Below, one piece after another: positions 43,247 through 51,712 of a stretch of DNA of 64,000 nucleotides; the first letter of the stretch is position 1, and each line of letters starts with the position of its first letter. The notes under the pieces were generated by a model. That model had not been told where the DNA came from, ran no database searches, and was given only the letters and a program-made list of their open reading frames with translations. The stretch comes from Hyphomicrobiales bacterium. Lineage in GTDB: Bacteria; Pseudomonadota; Alphaproteobacteria; Rhizobiales; Xanthobacteraceae. The DNA lies in assembly GCA_003169835.1 (NCBI GenBank), contig PNAI01000032.1, positions 62,001 through 126,000 on the forward strand, read 5' to 3'. The translations under genes were made by a program, and so were the position numbers.

Positions 43247-44527
43247 ATGGCATCCACGCGCGATAAAGCCGGCCGCCCGATTGTGGTCGCCACCGGATTG
43301 GGCGTCGTGACTTCGATCGGCGCGGGCAAGACCGAGAACTGGAACAATCTCACCAAGGGCACGTCGGGCATCCACAACATCACGCGGTTCGAGACCGACG
43401 GCTTGAAAACGCGGATCGCCGGCACCGTGGATTTCGTGCCGGTCACGCCGCTCTCCACACCGGCGCTGTCGGAGCGGCTCGCGGACATGGCCGCAGAAGA
43501 GGCGATCAGCCAGTCGGGCATCGGCTCGAAGGGAAATTTTCCGGGTCCGCTGTTTCTCGCCGTGCCGCCAATCGAGATGGAATGGCCGCAGCGGCGCGAA
43601 CTTGCGGAAGCGTTCGGCGCCAATGACGCCGTCAGCTATTCCGATTTGCTGCGCGCCGCGGAAAGCGGGGATTTTCAGAATTATCATCGGCGCTTCTTGT
43701 TTGGTTCGGTGGCGGGCGGGCTCGCCGACAAGTACGGCACCAAAGGATCGCCCATTTCGCTTTCGACCGCCTGCGCATCGGGCGCGACCGCCATTCAGCT
43801 CGGCATCGAGGCGATTCGGCGCGGCGAGACCAATGCCGCGCTTTGCATCGGCACCGACGGCTCGATCAATCCTGAATCGCTGGTCCGTTTCTCACTGTTG
43901 TCGGCGCTCTCGACATCAAACGATCCGCCGCAAGCGGCGTCCAAACCCTTCGCCAAGAACCGCGACGGTTTTGTCATGGCGGAAGGCGCGGGCGCGCTGG
44001 TGCTCGAGAGCCTGGAGTCGGCGAGAGCGCGTGGCGCGAAAATTCTCGGCGTGATCGAGGGCTGCGGCGAGATGGTGGACGCCTTTCATCGCACCCGCTC
44101 GAGCCCGGACGGCAAGCCGATCATCGGCTGCATCCGCAACGCGCTGACGGACGCGGGCCTCACGCCGGAAGATATCGACTACGTCAATCCGCACGGCACC
44201 GGCACGTCGGAAAATGACAAGATGGAATGCATGGGCGTGATGGCCGTGTTCGGCGAACGCGCAAAATCGCTGCCGATCTCCTCCAACAAGTCGATGATCG
44301 GCCATACGCTCTCGGCCGCAGGCGCTGTGGAGGCGGTGTTCACGCTGCTGACCTTGCAGCACCAGCGCATTCCGCCAACGATCAACTATCAGGTGCCCGA
44401 CCCGGCGATTCCGCTCGACGTGGTGCCGAATACGGCGCGCGATGCCAACATGCGCCATGCGATTTCCAATTCGTTCGGCTTCGGCGGCCAAAACGTATCG
44501 CTGGTCATGGGACGCGAGCCGGCGTGA
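43247..44527 (+). CDS. Beta-ketoacyl-ACP synthase II of the AcpXL cluster (fabF1XL position)
   Basis: 426-aa condensing enzyme. The full catalytic set is present: C176 in 'SLSTACASGATAIQLG', His in 'YVNPHGTGTSENDKMECMG', His in 'SNKSMIGHTLSAAGAVEAVF', and the closing 'NSFGFGGQNVSLVMGRE'. It should extend C16-C18 acyl-AcpXL to C28. AAGGAG precedes the ATG, 13 bases after the Cys-less partner; the pair may form a heterodimer. The stop overlaps the following gene. Confidence 0.94.
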   Translation: MASTRDKAGRPIVVATGLGVVTSIGAGKTENWNNLTKGTSGIHNITRFETDGLKTRIAGTVDFVPVTPLSTPALSERLADMAAEEAISQSGIGSKGNFPGPLFLAVPPIEMEWPQRRELAEAFGANDAVSYSDLLRAAESGDFQNYHRRFLFGSVAGGLADKYGTKGSPISLSTACASGATAIQLGIEAIRRGETNAALCIGTDGSINPESLVRFSLLSALSTSNDPPQAASKPFAKNRDGFVMAEGAGALVLESLESARARGAKILGVIEGCGEMVDAFHRTRSSPDGKPIIGCIRNALTDAGLTPEDIDYVNPHGTGTSENDKMECMGVMAVFGERAKSLPISSNKSMIGHTLSAAGAVEAVFTLLTLQHQRIPPTINYQVPDPAIPLDVVPNTARDANMRHAISNSFGFGGQNVSLVMGREPA

Positions 44528-45558
44528 GCGAAAAGATGCGCGCGCTGACACTGCTTGGGGATCGCAAGCTCGAGCTTGTCGAAGTCCCCGCTCCTCCCCC
44601 GCCGGCCGCTGGCGAGGTGCAGATCCGCGTGAAGGCGGTTGCGCTCAATCATCTCGACCTGTGGGGATTTCGCGGCATGGCCTTCGCCAAGCGCAAATTT
44701 CCGGTCGTGGTCGGCGTGGAGGCTGCGGGCGAGATCGCTTCGGTCGGCGCGGGCGTGAGCACGTACAAGCCGGGCGATCCGGTGGTGATGTATGGCGCGC
44801 TCACCTGCGGCACGTGTCCTGCCTGTCGCGAGGGCCGCGATAATCTGTGCGAGAATGTCGCCGGCATCATGGGTTTTCACGTCGACGGCTTTGCGCGCGA
44901 CCTGGTAAATTTGCCGGCGCGGCTGACCATCCCGGTACCAAAGGGTGTGAGCATGCGCGATGCCGCCTGCGCGCCGATCGGTTTCTCCACCGTCGAGCAC
45001 ATGCTGTTCGACAACGCCAAGCTCAAGAGCGGCGAGACGATTTTGGTTCAAGCCGGCGGTTCCGGCATCGGCACGGCCGCGATCAAGATGGCGAAGGCCA
45101 TTGGTTGTACCGTCATCACCACCGTGGGCGATGACGAGAAGGTAGAGAAGGCCAAGGCGATCGGTGCAGATCACGTCATCAATTACCGCAAGGAGCGGTT
45201 TGAGACGATTACACGCAAGCTTACGAACAAGAAGGGCGTCGATGTGGTGTTCGAACACGTCGGCGGCGAAGGCTTCAACGGCTCGCTGCTCGTGCTCAAG
45301 CGCGGTGGACGCCTCGTCACCTGCGGTTCGACCGCTGGCCCCTCGATCACGTTCAACCTGATGCAACTGTTTCAGCAGCAGTACAAGATTTTCGGCTCGT
45401 TCGGCGCTACCATGCGCAACATCCGCGACAGTCTGGCCAAGATGGCCAATGGACTTCTGCCGGTGATCGACACTGAAGTGGCGCTTGCCGACTTCGAGCG
45501 CGGACTTGCCCGGCTGGAAAATCGCCAGGTGTTCGGCAAAATCATCGTCAATTTCTGA
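44524..45558 (+). CDS. Zinc-binding MDR dehydrogenase/reductase of the AcpXL cluster
   Basis: 344-aa medium-chain dehydrogenase/reductase. GroES-like domain with the structural zinc site 'TCGTCPACREGRDNLC', nucleotide fold 'ILVQAGGSGIGTAAIKMAKA', and 'KKGVDVVFEHVGGEGFNGSL' of the quinone-oxidoreductase type. In the rhizobial operon this position is adh2XL, thought to serve as the enoyl reductase step or the omega-1 oxygen chemistry; not proven. Starts at a GTG in GTGA overlap with fabF1XL; an ATG at 44536 is an alternative. Confidence 0.9.
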   Translation: MSEKMRALTLLGDRKLELVEVPAPPPPAAGEVQIRVKAVALNHLDLWGFRGMAFAKRKFPVVVGVEAAGEIASVGAGVSTYKPGDPVVMYGALTCGTCPACREGRDNLCENVAGIMGFHVDGFARDLVNLPARLTIPVPKGVSMRDAACAPIGFSTVEHMLFDNAKLKSGETILVQAGGSGIGTAAIKMAKAIGCTVITTVGDDEKVEKAKAIGADHVINYRKERFETITRKLTNKKGVDVVFEHVGGEGFNGSLLVLKRGGRLVTCGSTAGPSITFNLMQLFQQQYKIFGSFGATMRNIRDSLAKMANGLLPVIDTEVALADFERGLARLENRQVFGKIIVNF

Positions 45559-45572
45559 GCGACGAGAGTGCC

Positions 45573-46505
45573 ATGAGATTCCCGCAGGGTCGCTTCATGA
45601 GGGGTCTTGCGCGGCATTCCAAGCGCGTGCTCAACGCTGCGGCGGGCTGGTTCGTCGTTGGCGTTCTCAAAACGATTCGGCTGATCAATCCGGACCGCAT
45701 GGGAGATTTCGCAGGCTGGGTGTTGCGACATATCGGTCCGCTGCTGCGCGAACATCGTATTGGCCGCGAAAACCTTGTCGCTGCGTTTCCGGAAAAATCA
45801 GCGGCTGAGATCGAGCAGATATTGCGCGGCGTGTGGGACAATCTCGGACGGGTCAGCGCGGAGATCGCGCACCTCGATCGCCTGTGGGACTACGATTCGA
45901 CGCGGCAAAAGCGCGGACGGATTCTGGACTCGGACGACAATCTCGTGCGCCTGTGCCAACTGCGCGATGACAACAAACCGGCGCTCATTTTTGCGGCGCA
46001 TCTTGCAAATTGGGAGTTGCCGGCGATTGCGGCGACGGCTTACGGGCTCAATGCAACCGTGCTCTACCGCAGGCCGAACCTCGGCGCCGTCGCGGACGCG
46101 GTCATCAAGCTGCGAGCCGGCAGCATGGGAACGCTGGTGCCCACCGGCCTCGATGCCCCGGTCAAGCTCATGCGCAGCTTGGAGGCCGGCAGTCACATTG
46201 CGTTGCTGGTCGACCAGTACAACGTGCAAGGCGTGGAGGTGACTTTCTTCGGCCGCCGGACGAAGGCTAATCCGCTGATCGCGCGGCTCGCGCGCCACTG
46301 CGATTGCCCGATCCATGGCGTGCGTGTCGTGCGCTATCCCGGCCATCATTACCGGCTGGAGTTGACCGAGGCGCTCGAGCCGCCGCGCGATGCCGAGGGC
46401 AAGCCCGATATCGCGGGCACCATGCAGATGATCACCGATGTGGTCGAAAAGTGGGTGCGGGAATATCCGGAACAATGGCTGTGGGTGCATAGGCGGTGGC
46501 GGTAG
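45573..46505 (+). CDS. lpxXL: Lipid A very-long-chain fatty acid acyltransferase LpxXL
   Basis: 310-aa LpxL/HtrB-family inner-membrane acyltransferase that moves the C28 chain from AcpXL to lipid A. Hydrophobic N-terminus ('AAAGWFVVGVLKTIRLINPD'), catalytic HX4E motif in 'IFAAHLANWELPAIAATAYG', 'LYRRPNLGAVADAVIKLR', 'GSHIALLVDQYNVQGVEVTF' and a C-terminal 'YPEQWLWVHRRWR', all diagnostic. Last gene of the cluster, 14 bases after the dehydrogenase. Confidence 0.94.
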   Translation: MRFPQGRFMRGLARHSKRVLNAAAGWFVVGVLKTIRLINPDRMGDFAGWVLRHIGPLLREHRIGRENLVAAFPEKSAAEIEQILRGVWDNLGRVSAEIAHLDRLWDYDSTRQKRGRILDSDDNLVRLCQLRDDNKPALIFAAHLANWELPAIAATAYGLNATVLYRRPNLGAVADAVIKLRAGSMGTLVPTGLDAPVKLMRSLEAGSHIALLVDQYNVQGVEVTFFGRRTKANPLIARLARHCDCPIHGVRVVRYPGHHYRLELTEALEPPRDAEGKPDIAGTMQMITDVVEKWVREYPEQWLWVHRRWR

Positions 46506-46531
46506 AGCGCCGCAACGGCAGCTAGCTTATG

Positions 46532-46778
46532 GTCCGCTTTGCTACCGATTGTGATGCAAAAGTCCTTTTCCACTACTGACCAAAATATTTCTGGGCCACT
46601 GATACGATTCGAATAAATATGTGAGGGACCTCATGCCCTGGTGACAAACTCACTGGTTACTTCGGTAACGGCGTTGGTGCCATACTCATCGGCGACCGCA
46701 GTAACTCTTGTTATCTGACGAAAATATTAGCGCCTAGCAATTTGGGACTTTTGCAACAATATCCTACCGTAAGCGGAC
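46532..46778. repeat. Inverted-repeat element A (about 247 bp)
   Basis: Left end at 46532-46565 reads GTCCGCTT, then GATTGTGATGCAAAAGTCC. The right end at 46745-46778 is its near-perfect inverse (GGACTTTTGCAACAATATCC...AAGCGGAC). The interior is AT-rich with short stems and no open frame of note. Element B at 47941-48118 has the same ends. It looks like a MITE-type element without its transposase. The adjoining 46779-46957 has further pieces of the GTCCGCTT type and no gene. Confidence 0.6.
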
Positions 46779-46957
46779 ATTCTTCGTTGAGCGTGGCACG
46801 TCCGCTTTGTGCCAATAGCGACCGTTTGCACCGTAGAAAAACAGCGAGCCTCTTCGCCCTCGGACCACCGTAAACGAGGGCACAGAACTGCATTTTGAGG
46901 CGTGCTATTGTTCCCCACATTGCAGCGAGCAGTCAGGTCGTAAATAGAGAGCTTCAG

Positions 46958-47533
46958 ATGGACGACTTAGAATTAAAAAAGAACGTGGACTATGTATTTA
47001 AGACGCCATCCGGTGGAATTTTACGGATGAAAAATGGCGCCGCGATCATAATGCGAGGTAACGACGCAGAGATTTTATCTTCACTGGACGAGTATCACGT
47101 AAAATATAGGGACAATACATATACCTGGAATGAGATTACCAATGACCAGGACAAGAAACAATTGTACGAAGCCAACGCAGCCGCGCTGACAAAAATTAAG
47201 TGGATCGAAGTTGAGACTGTGGTTGCAACTGCGCAAAAATTAGAAGCTGCAGAAACGCGCAAGAGTGCGATGCTTCAAGGTCGAACGCTGCTCAATGACC
47301 TATTGAGCGCCATTGTCTCTTTTCCGTTGGTAATCTTCATCATCTGGGGGCTCTCCTTTGGCGTGGAGCGCTACTTTGGCGTGGGATTGTCGCACCTTCA
47401 GATTGGCTTTATTGCCGCTCTCACCGCGGCCTGTATGTCCAGATGCGTCCCTAAATATCCTGGACGTGTCACTTTTATAATGGCTGCGTTTGGATATCTT
47501 CTTATCGTTCTAATTATTTGGATATACGGCTAG
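46958..47533 (+). CDS. Membrane protein of unknown function in an AT-rich island
   Basis: 191 aa from the ATG at 46958. The N-terminal soluble part (about 1-110) is mixed alpha/beta and charged ('DYVFKTPSGGILRMKNGAAI', 'EYHVKYRDNTYTWNEITNDQ'), followed by a Glu/Lys/Ala helix and two or three transmembrane helices ('LLSAIVSFPLVIFIIWGLSF', 'QIGFIAALTAACMSRC', 'VTFIMAAFGYLLIVLIIWIY'). No family recognised. A/T-rich codon use contrasts sharply with neighbours and suggests recent acquisition. It lies between two inverted-repeat elements. Confidence 0.65.
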   Translation: MDDLELKKNVDYVFKTPSGGILRMKNGAAIIMRGNDAEILSSLDEYHVKYRDNTYTWNEITNDQDKKQLYEANAAALTKIKWIEVETVVATAQKLEAAETRKSAMLQGRTLLNDLLSAIVSFPLVIFIIWGLSFGVERYFGVGLSHLQIGFIAALTAACMSRCVPKYPGRVTFIMAAFGYLLIVLIIWIYG

Positions 47534-47665
47534 ATTTCAAAACGGTAGCCCAAGCTAAATTGCGGGAAGAGCTGAGCGCGTTAACTTTCTTCTAGACCGC
47601 TCTATCCAGGTCGAGCAATCATCGCGAAAGAAAACTCTGCCAATTGCAAGAAGGCGACCCTTGGC

Positions 47666-47857
47666 GTGGAAACGTATCTGTTTATTGCCCTACTCATCAT
47701 CATGACTGGTTGCTGGCTCCTCCAGAAGCGCAGCCCCTGGTTCACGCTAGGGTCTGCCGGAGCTTGCATACTTGCTGCGGTATACTTCTTGTATCTGGGT
47801 CTATGGCCGTTTGCTGCCGTGCAAGTGTTTTGGGCAGCCATTGGCGTCTGGTACTGA
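47666..47857 (+). CDS. Small three-helix membrane protein
   Basis: 63 aa from a GTG at 47666. It is almost wholly hydrophobic in three short helices: 'YLFIALLIIMTGCWLLQK', 'FTLGSAGACILAAVYFLYLG', 'WPFAAVQVFWAAIGVW'. The layout with 'LWPFAAVQVFWA' resembles the CBU_0592-type small membrane domain, but I am not sure. The ribosome site is weak. It shares the island with the 191-aa membrane protein, and element B begins 84 bases downstream. Confidence 0.45.
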   Translation: METYLFIALLIIMTGCWLLQKRSPWFTLGSAGACILAAVYFLYLGLWPFAAVQVFWAAIGVWY

Positions 47858-47940
47858 CGAAAGAGATTGACCCATACGTAGCCACCGCACTCGATGTCGC
47901 CGTAGGGTCATTAGCGACCGATTGGCGATGTCGGAGTTAT

Positions 47941-48118
47941 GTCCACTTGACCTCGGATTGTGTTGCAAAACTCCACGAGGGACCGCTTGCGCGCAATATT
48001 TGAATCGAGACAAACAGCTTTTTGAATCAACGTTGCGCAATGAGGCCTATTTTTGAATCATTATTGCGCGCGAAACCACTCAAAATAGTTTTGCAACACA
48101 ATCCCTCGATAAGCGGAC
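47941..48118. repeat. Inverted-repeat element B (about 178 bp)
   Basis: GGATTGTGTTGCAAAACT at 47955-47973 is matched exactly in inverse by AGTTTTGCAACACAATCC at 48087-48104. Both are flanked outward by GTCCACTT (47941) and AAGCGGAC (48111-48118). The ends match element A at 46532-46778. The interior has two direct copies of TTTTTGAATCA (near 48019 and 48050). No coding capacity. Confidence 0.65.
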
Positions 48119-48138
48119 TTAATCGATAAAAAGCCCCC

Positions 48139-49263
48139 TCACCTTCCCGTCTTAATCCGAGTCCACAGCCGGTTCATTAGCCGCTGCGTTTTCTGGTCGT
48201 GCGCGGTGATGGTGTAGAGCTGCTTCATGGTCTTTTCGTCGGGGTACACCGTGGGATCGTTGAGGATCGCGGGATCGATCAGTTTCTGGCTCGCCAGATT
48301 TCCGTTGGCGTAGGAGAGATAGTTCGTGTTCTTGGCCGCAACGTCGGGGCGCAGCAAATAATTGATGAATTCGTGCGCCTCGGCCGCGTTCTTGGCGTCG
48401 TTCGGAATGGCGAAATTATCGAACCACATCTGCGCACCGCCATTGGGAATGGCGTAACGGATTTCGACTCCGCTCTTGGCCTCGGCCGCGCGCTTCTGCG
48501 CCTGCTTGATATCGCCCGACCAACCGACCACCAGACAGGCGCGGCCGGTCGCAAGCGCATCGAGATACTCCGAAGAATGAAACTTGCGCACGGAGGAGCG
48601 CACTTGCGTCATCAATGCTGCGGCGCGTTCGAGCTCGGACTCGCTCGTAGTGTTCGGGTTCAGCCCGAGATAGTTCAGCGCCGACGGTAAAATATCGTCG
48701 GAAGAATCCAGCATGTAGACGCCGCAGGCCTTGAACTTTGCCAGATTTTCCGGCTTGAACACCGTGTCCCACGACGTCATCGCGGCATCGATCCGGCCAT
48801 CGCGGCCGAGCACTTCCGCCACCTTCTTGAGGTTGAAGCCGATCCCGGTTGTGCCCCACATGTAATTGATCGCATAGAGATTTCCCGGATTGTAGCCGGC
48901 TAGCCGCTGCGCAATCGCGGGCCAGACGTTTACGATGTTGGGCAGCTTCGTCTTGTCGAGCTTCTGGAATACGCCGGCCTTGATTTGACGTTCGAGAAAA
49001 TAGGCGGTGGGCACGACGACATCGTAGCCGGATTTTCCGGCCAGCAATTTGGTTTCCAGCGTGTCGTTGGAATCGAAAGTGTCGTAGCGAACCTTTATGC
49101 CGGTCTGCGCCGTGAAATCGGTGAGTACGCTCGACTCAATATAATCCGACCAGTTGTAGACGTTGACGACGCGTTCCCTGACCGCCTGCGCGGGGGCCTT
49201 GACCATCCACGCCATGGTGGCCGCGAGAGCACAGAGGGCCGCAATAATAATTTTGCGCCGCAC
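48139..49263 (-). CDS. Polyamine-type ABC transporter substrate-binding protein (PotF/PotD-like)
   Basis: 374-aa periplasmic protein. Signal segment 'KIIIAALCALAATMAW...AQA', then 'VVNVYNWSDYIESSVLTDFT', 'GIKVRYDTFDSNDTLETKLL', 'SGYDVVVPTAYFLERQIKAG', 'YAINYMWGTTGIGFNLKKVA' and 'CLVVGWSGDIKQAQKRA', all typical of putrescine/spermidine binders. GTG at 49263 is chosen because AAGGAA lies seven bases upstream. PotGHI partners are absent, but a class III aminotransferase lies divergently, 955 bases away. Confidence 0.9.
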   Translation of the reverse strand: MRRKIIIAALCALAATMAWMVKAPAQAVRERVVNVYNWSDYIESSVLTDFTAQTGIKVRYDTFDSNDTLETKLLAGKSGYDVVVPTAYFLERQIKAGVFQKLDKTKLPNIVNVWPAIAQRLAGYNPGNLYAINYMWGTTGIGFNLKKVAEVLGRDGRIDAAMTSWDTVFKPENLAKFKACGVYMLDSSDDILPSALNYLGLNPNTTSESELERAAALMTQVRSSVRKFHSSEYLDALATGRACLVVGWSGDIKQAQKRAAEAKSGVEIRYAIPNGGAQMWFDNFAIPNDAKNAAEAHEFINYLLRPDVAAKNTNYLSYANGNLASQKLIDPAILNDPTVYPDEKTMKQLYTITAHDQKTQRLMNRLWTRIKTGR

Positions 49264-49535
49264 CAATTCATTCCTTGCGAATCGCAGTACAAGCAATCTA
49301 AGTCTCCACACGCGATAATTGTAGACTTGGTGAAACATAAATGTTTCCAGCCTCTTGATGTGGCAAACTGGTATTTAGGTCGCAATTGGGCTGTGGTCCT
49401 TATCAGGCGTCCGCATTAACGCTGTTCCCATACCATTAGACGCGATCGTAGAAATTTTATGCTGCAACCCGGGGTCCTGTACCGTACCCTCAATGGTCGG
49501 GGCGCCTCCGGGTGCCATTATAACGAGAGAACTTG

Positions 49536-50225
49536 ATGGTACCCAGCGTTCTTGTCGACTTCGACGGCACGATTGCGATCGAAGATACGACAGATCTCTT
49601 GCTCGAACGCTTTGCCGATCCGCTTTGGCGGCAGGTTGAAGCCGACTGGGTGGCCGGCCGCATCGGCTCGCGCGAATGCCTGTCGCGGCAGATCGATCTG
49701 GTGCATGCGAGCCCCGTTGAGATCGGCTGGCTCGCCGATAGCGTCGCCGTAGATCCGTCGTTTGTCGATTTCGTCGCCACGGGCCGAGCGCTTGGCTTGC
49801 GCTTGGTCATTGCGTCGGATGGCTTCGATTTCATTATTTCACGGGTGCTTGCGCGCATCGGCGTGGCATTGCCGGTGGTGAGCAATCGGATGTTGCCCAC
49901 AGGGGCCAACAGCTGGCGCGCGGAATTTCCACATTTCCTCGGCGATTGCCGCTCGCAAAGCGGCAACTGCAAATGCGCGCTGTTCGGTATAAACCCGCCG
50001 CCAACGATCCTGATCGGCGACGGCCGCTCGGACTTCTGTCCGGCCGAACAGGCGACGCTGGTATTCGCCAAGAATGCGCTTGCGACGCAGTGTCAAGAAT
50101 CCGGCATCGACCATATCAAGATCGCAGGCTTCTCCGACGCGACGCTTGCGTTGCGTGCCTATTGTCAGGCGCAAAACCGGATGGGCACCTCGTCGCTGGA
50201 CGAATCCGAGGCGTTCCATGCTTGA
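49536..50225 (+). CDS. HAD-IB family phosphatase (MtnX/SerB-like)
   Basis: 229 aa. Catalytic motif I is 'VLVDFDGTIAIEDTTDLLLE' (DxDGT), motif II 'RLVIASDGFDF', motif III/IV 'TILIGDGRSDFCPAEQATLV'. The cap 'WVAGRIGSRECLSRQIDLVH' resembles MtnX-type phosphatases. It hydrolyses a small phosphomonoester, identity unknown. The start overlaps nothing; its end overlaps the aminotransferase gene by eight bases, so the two products probably act in one pathway. Confidence 0.87.
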   Translation: MVPSVLVDFDGTIAIEDTTDLLLERFADPLWRQVEADWVAGRIGSRECLSRQIDLVHASPVEIGWLADSVAVDPSFVDFVATGRALGLRLVIASDGFDFIISRVLARIGVALPVVSNRMLPTGANSWRAEFPHFLGDCRSQSGNCKCALFGINPPPTILIGDGRSDFCPAEQATLVFAKNALATQCQESGIDHIKIAGFSDATLALRAYCQAQNRMGTSSLDESEAFHA

Positions 50226-51618
50226 GCGCAACCCGCATCCGCCCGGTGTGGAGGCAGCATCGGAAGCCGAGCTGCTCGAACTCGAGCGCATGTATTGCTC
50301 GCACGGCGATACCGTGCACTACAGCGAGCCGCCGAAAATATTCGAGCGCTGCGAAGGCTCGTTCCTCTACGACGGCAAAGGCCGGCCCTATCTCGATTTG
50401 CAGATGTGGTATTCGGCGGTTAATTTCGGCTATGGCAACGCGCGCCTCAATGCCGCGCTCAAGCGCCAGATTGACCGGCTGCCGCAGCTCGCGAGCCAAT
50501 ATCTGCACCGGGAAAAGATCGAGCTTGCGGCTTGGATCGCGCGGCGCGCAGAAGCCACCTGGGGCGAGAAAGGCCGCGTGCATTTCAACGTCGGCGGCTC
50601 GCAAGCGGTCGAGGACGCGCTCAAGCTCGTGCGCAACGCCAAGCACGGCAAGGGCCTGATGTTTGCTTTCGAAGGGGGCTATCACGGGCGCACGCTGGGC
50701 GCTTCGGCGATCACCTCGTCCTATCGCTATCGGCGTCGTTACGGCCATTTCGATCGCGCGCAATTCGTACCGTTCCCCTATCACTTCCGCGGGCCGAAAG
50801 GCATGAGCAAGGAAGAATATGGCGCGCACTGCATCGCGCAGTTCGCGCGGCTGTTCGAAACCGAATATTACGGCGTGTGGGACGGCAAGGCGAAGGAAGC
50901 AGAGTTCGCCGCGTTCTTCGTCGAGCCGATCCAGGGCACCGGCGGCTATATCATTCCTCCGAAGAATTTCTTCATCGACCTCAAAAAGGTGCTCGACAAG
51001 TACGGCATTCTGCTGGTGGTCGATGAAATCCAGATGGGCGTCTATCGCACCGGTAAGCTGTGGTCGATCGAGCATTTCGGCGTCACGCCCGACATACTGG
51101 TGTTCGGCAAGGCGATCACCAACGGGCTCAATCCGTTGTCCGGCGTCTGGGCGCGCGAGGAACTGATCAGCCCGCAGGTGTTTCCGCCAGGCTCGACCCA
51201 TTCTACATTTGCTTCAAATCCGCTCGGCACGGCTGTGGCGCTCGAAACGGTCAGGATGCTCGACGACGAGGATTTTGAAACCAGCGTTATGGCCAAGGGC
51301 GCCTATCTGCTCAACGGATTGCAAGACCTCAAGCGCCGGCACAAGATCATCGGCGATGTGGACGGGCTCGGCATGGCGCTGCGAATCGAGATCTGCGCCG
51401 AAGACGGCTTCACGCCGGACAAAGCAAAAACCGACCGCATGGTAGACGAGGCGCTGAAAGCCGACCTGGAAGTTGATGGCAAGACCTACGGTCTCGTGCT
51501 TGATATCGGCGGCTACTATAAGAATGTCATCACTTTGGCGCCTGCTTTGACGATCTCGCAGACGGAGATGGATTTGGCGCTGAATCTGCTCGATCGCCTG
51601 TTTACGCGGGTTCGGTAA
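50218..51618 (+). CDS. Class III PLP-dependent aminotransferase
   Basis: 466-aa omega-amino acid/diamine transaminase type. 'FLYDGKGRPYLDLQMWYSAV', 'VHFNVGGSQAVEDALKLVRN', 'FEGGYHGRTLGASAITSSYR', 'VEPIQGTGGYIIPPKNFF', 'GILLVVDEIQMGVYRTGKLW' and the PLP lysine in 'DILVFGKAITNGLNPLSGVW' are intact. The ATG at 50218 lies inside the phosphatase gene. Substrate could be a polyamine or omega-amino acid, in keeping with the divergent PotF-like gene, but this is inference. Confidence 0.9.
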   Translation: MLERNPHPPGVEAASEAELLELERMYCSHGDTVHYSEPPKIFERCEGSFLYDGKGRPYLDLQMWYSAVNFGYGNARLNAALKRQIDRLPQLASQYLHREKIELAAWIARRAEATWGEKGRVHFNVGGSQAVEDALKLVRNAKHGKGLMFAFEGGYHGRTLGASAITSSYRYRRRYGHFDRAQFVPFPYHFRGPKGMSKEEYGAHCIAQFARLFETEYYGVWDGKAKEAEFAAFFVEPIQGTGGYIIPPKNFFIDLKKVLDKYGILLVVDEIQMGVYRTGKLWSIEHFGVTPDILVFGKAITNGLNPLSGVWAREELISPQVFPPGSTHSTFASNPLGTAVALETVRMLDDEDFETSVMAKGAYLLNGLQDLKRRHKIIGDVDGLGMALRIEICAEDGFTPDKAKTDRMVDEALKADLEVDGKTYGLVLDIGGYYKNVITLAPALTISQTEMDLALNLLDRLFTRVR

Positions 51619-51712
51619 CCGAATGGTTCGATAGGACGGAAGGTCGCATGGACATCGACTTGATATCGCATGCATAATTGATCTGCGGTGTGAATCGCAG
51701 CCGGGGGGCGAT

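Noticed and set aside
46506-48138. Insertion sequence with transposase
   Set aside because: Inverted-repeat ends are present but neither gene between them resembles a transposase.
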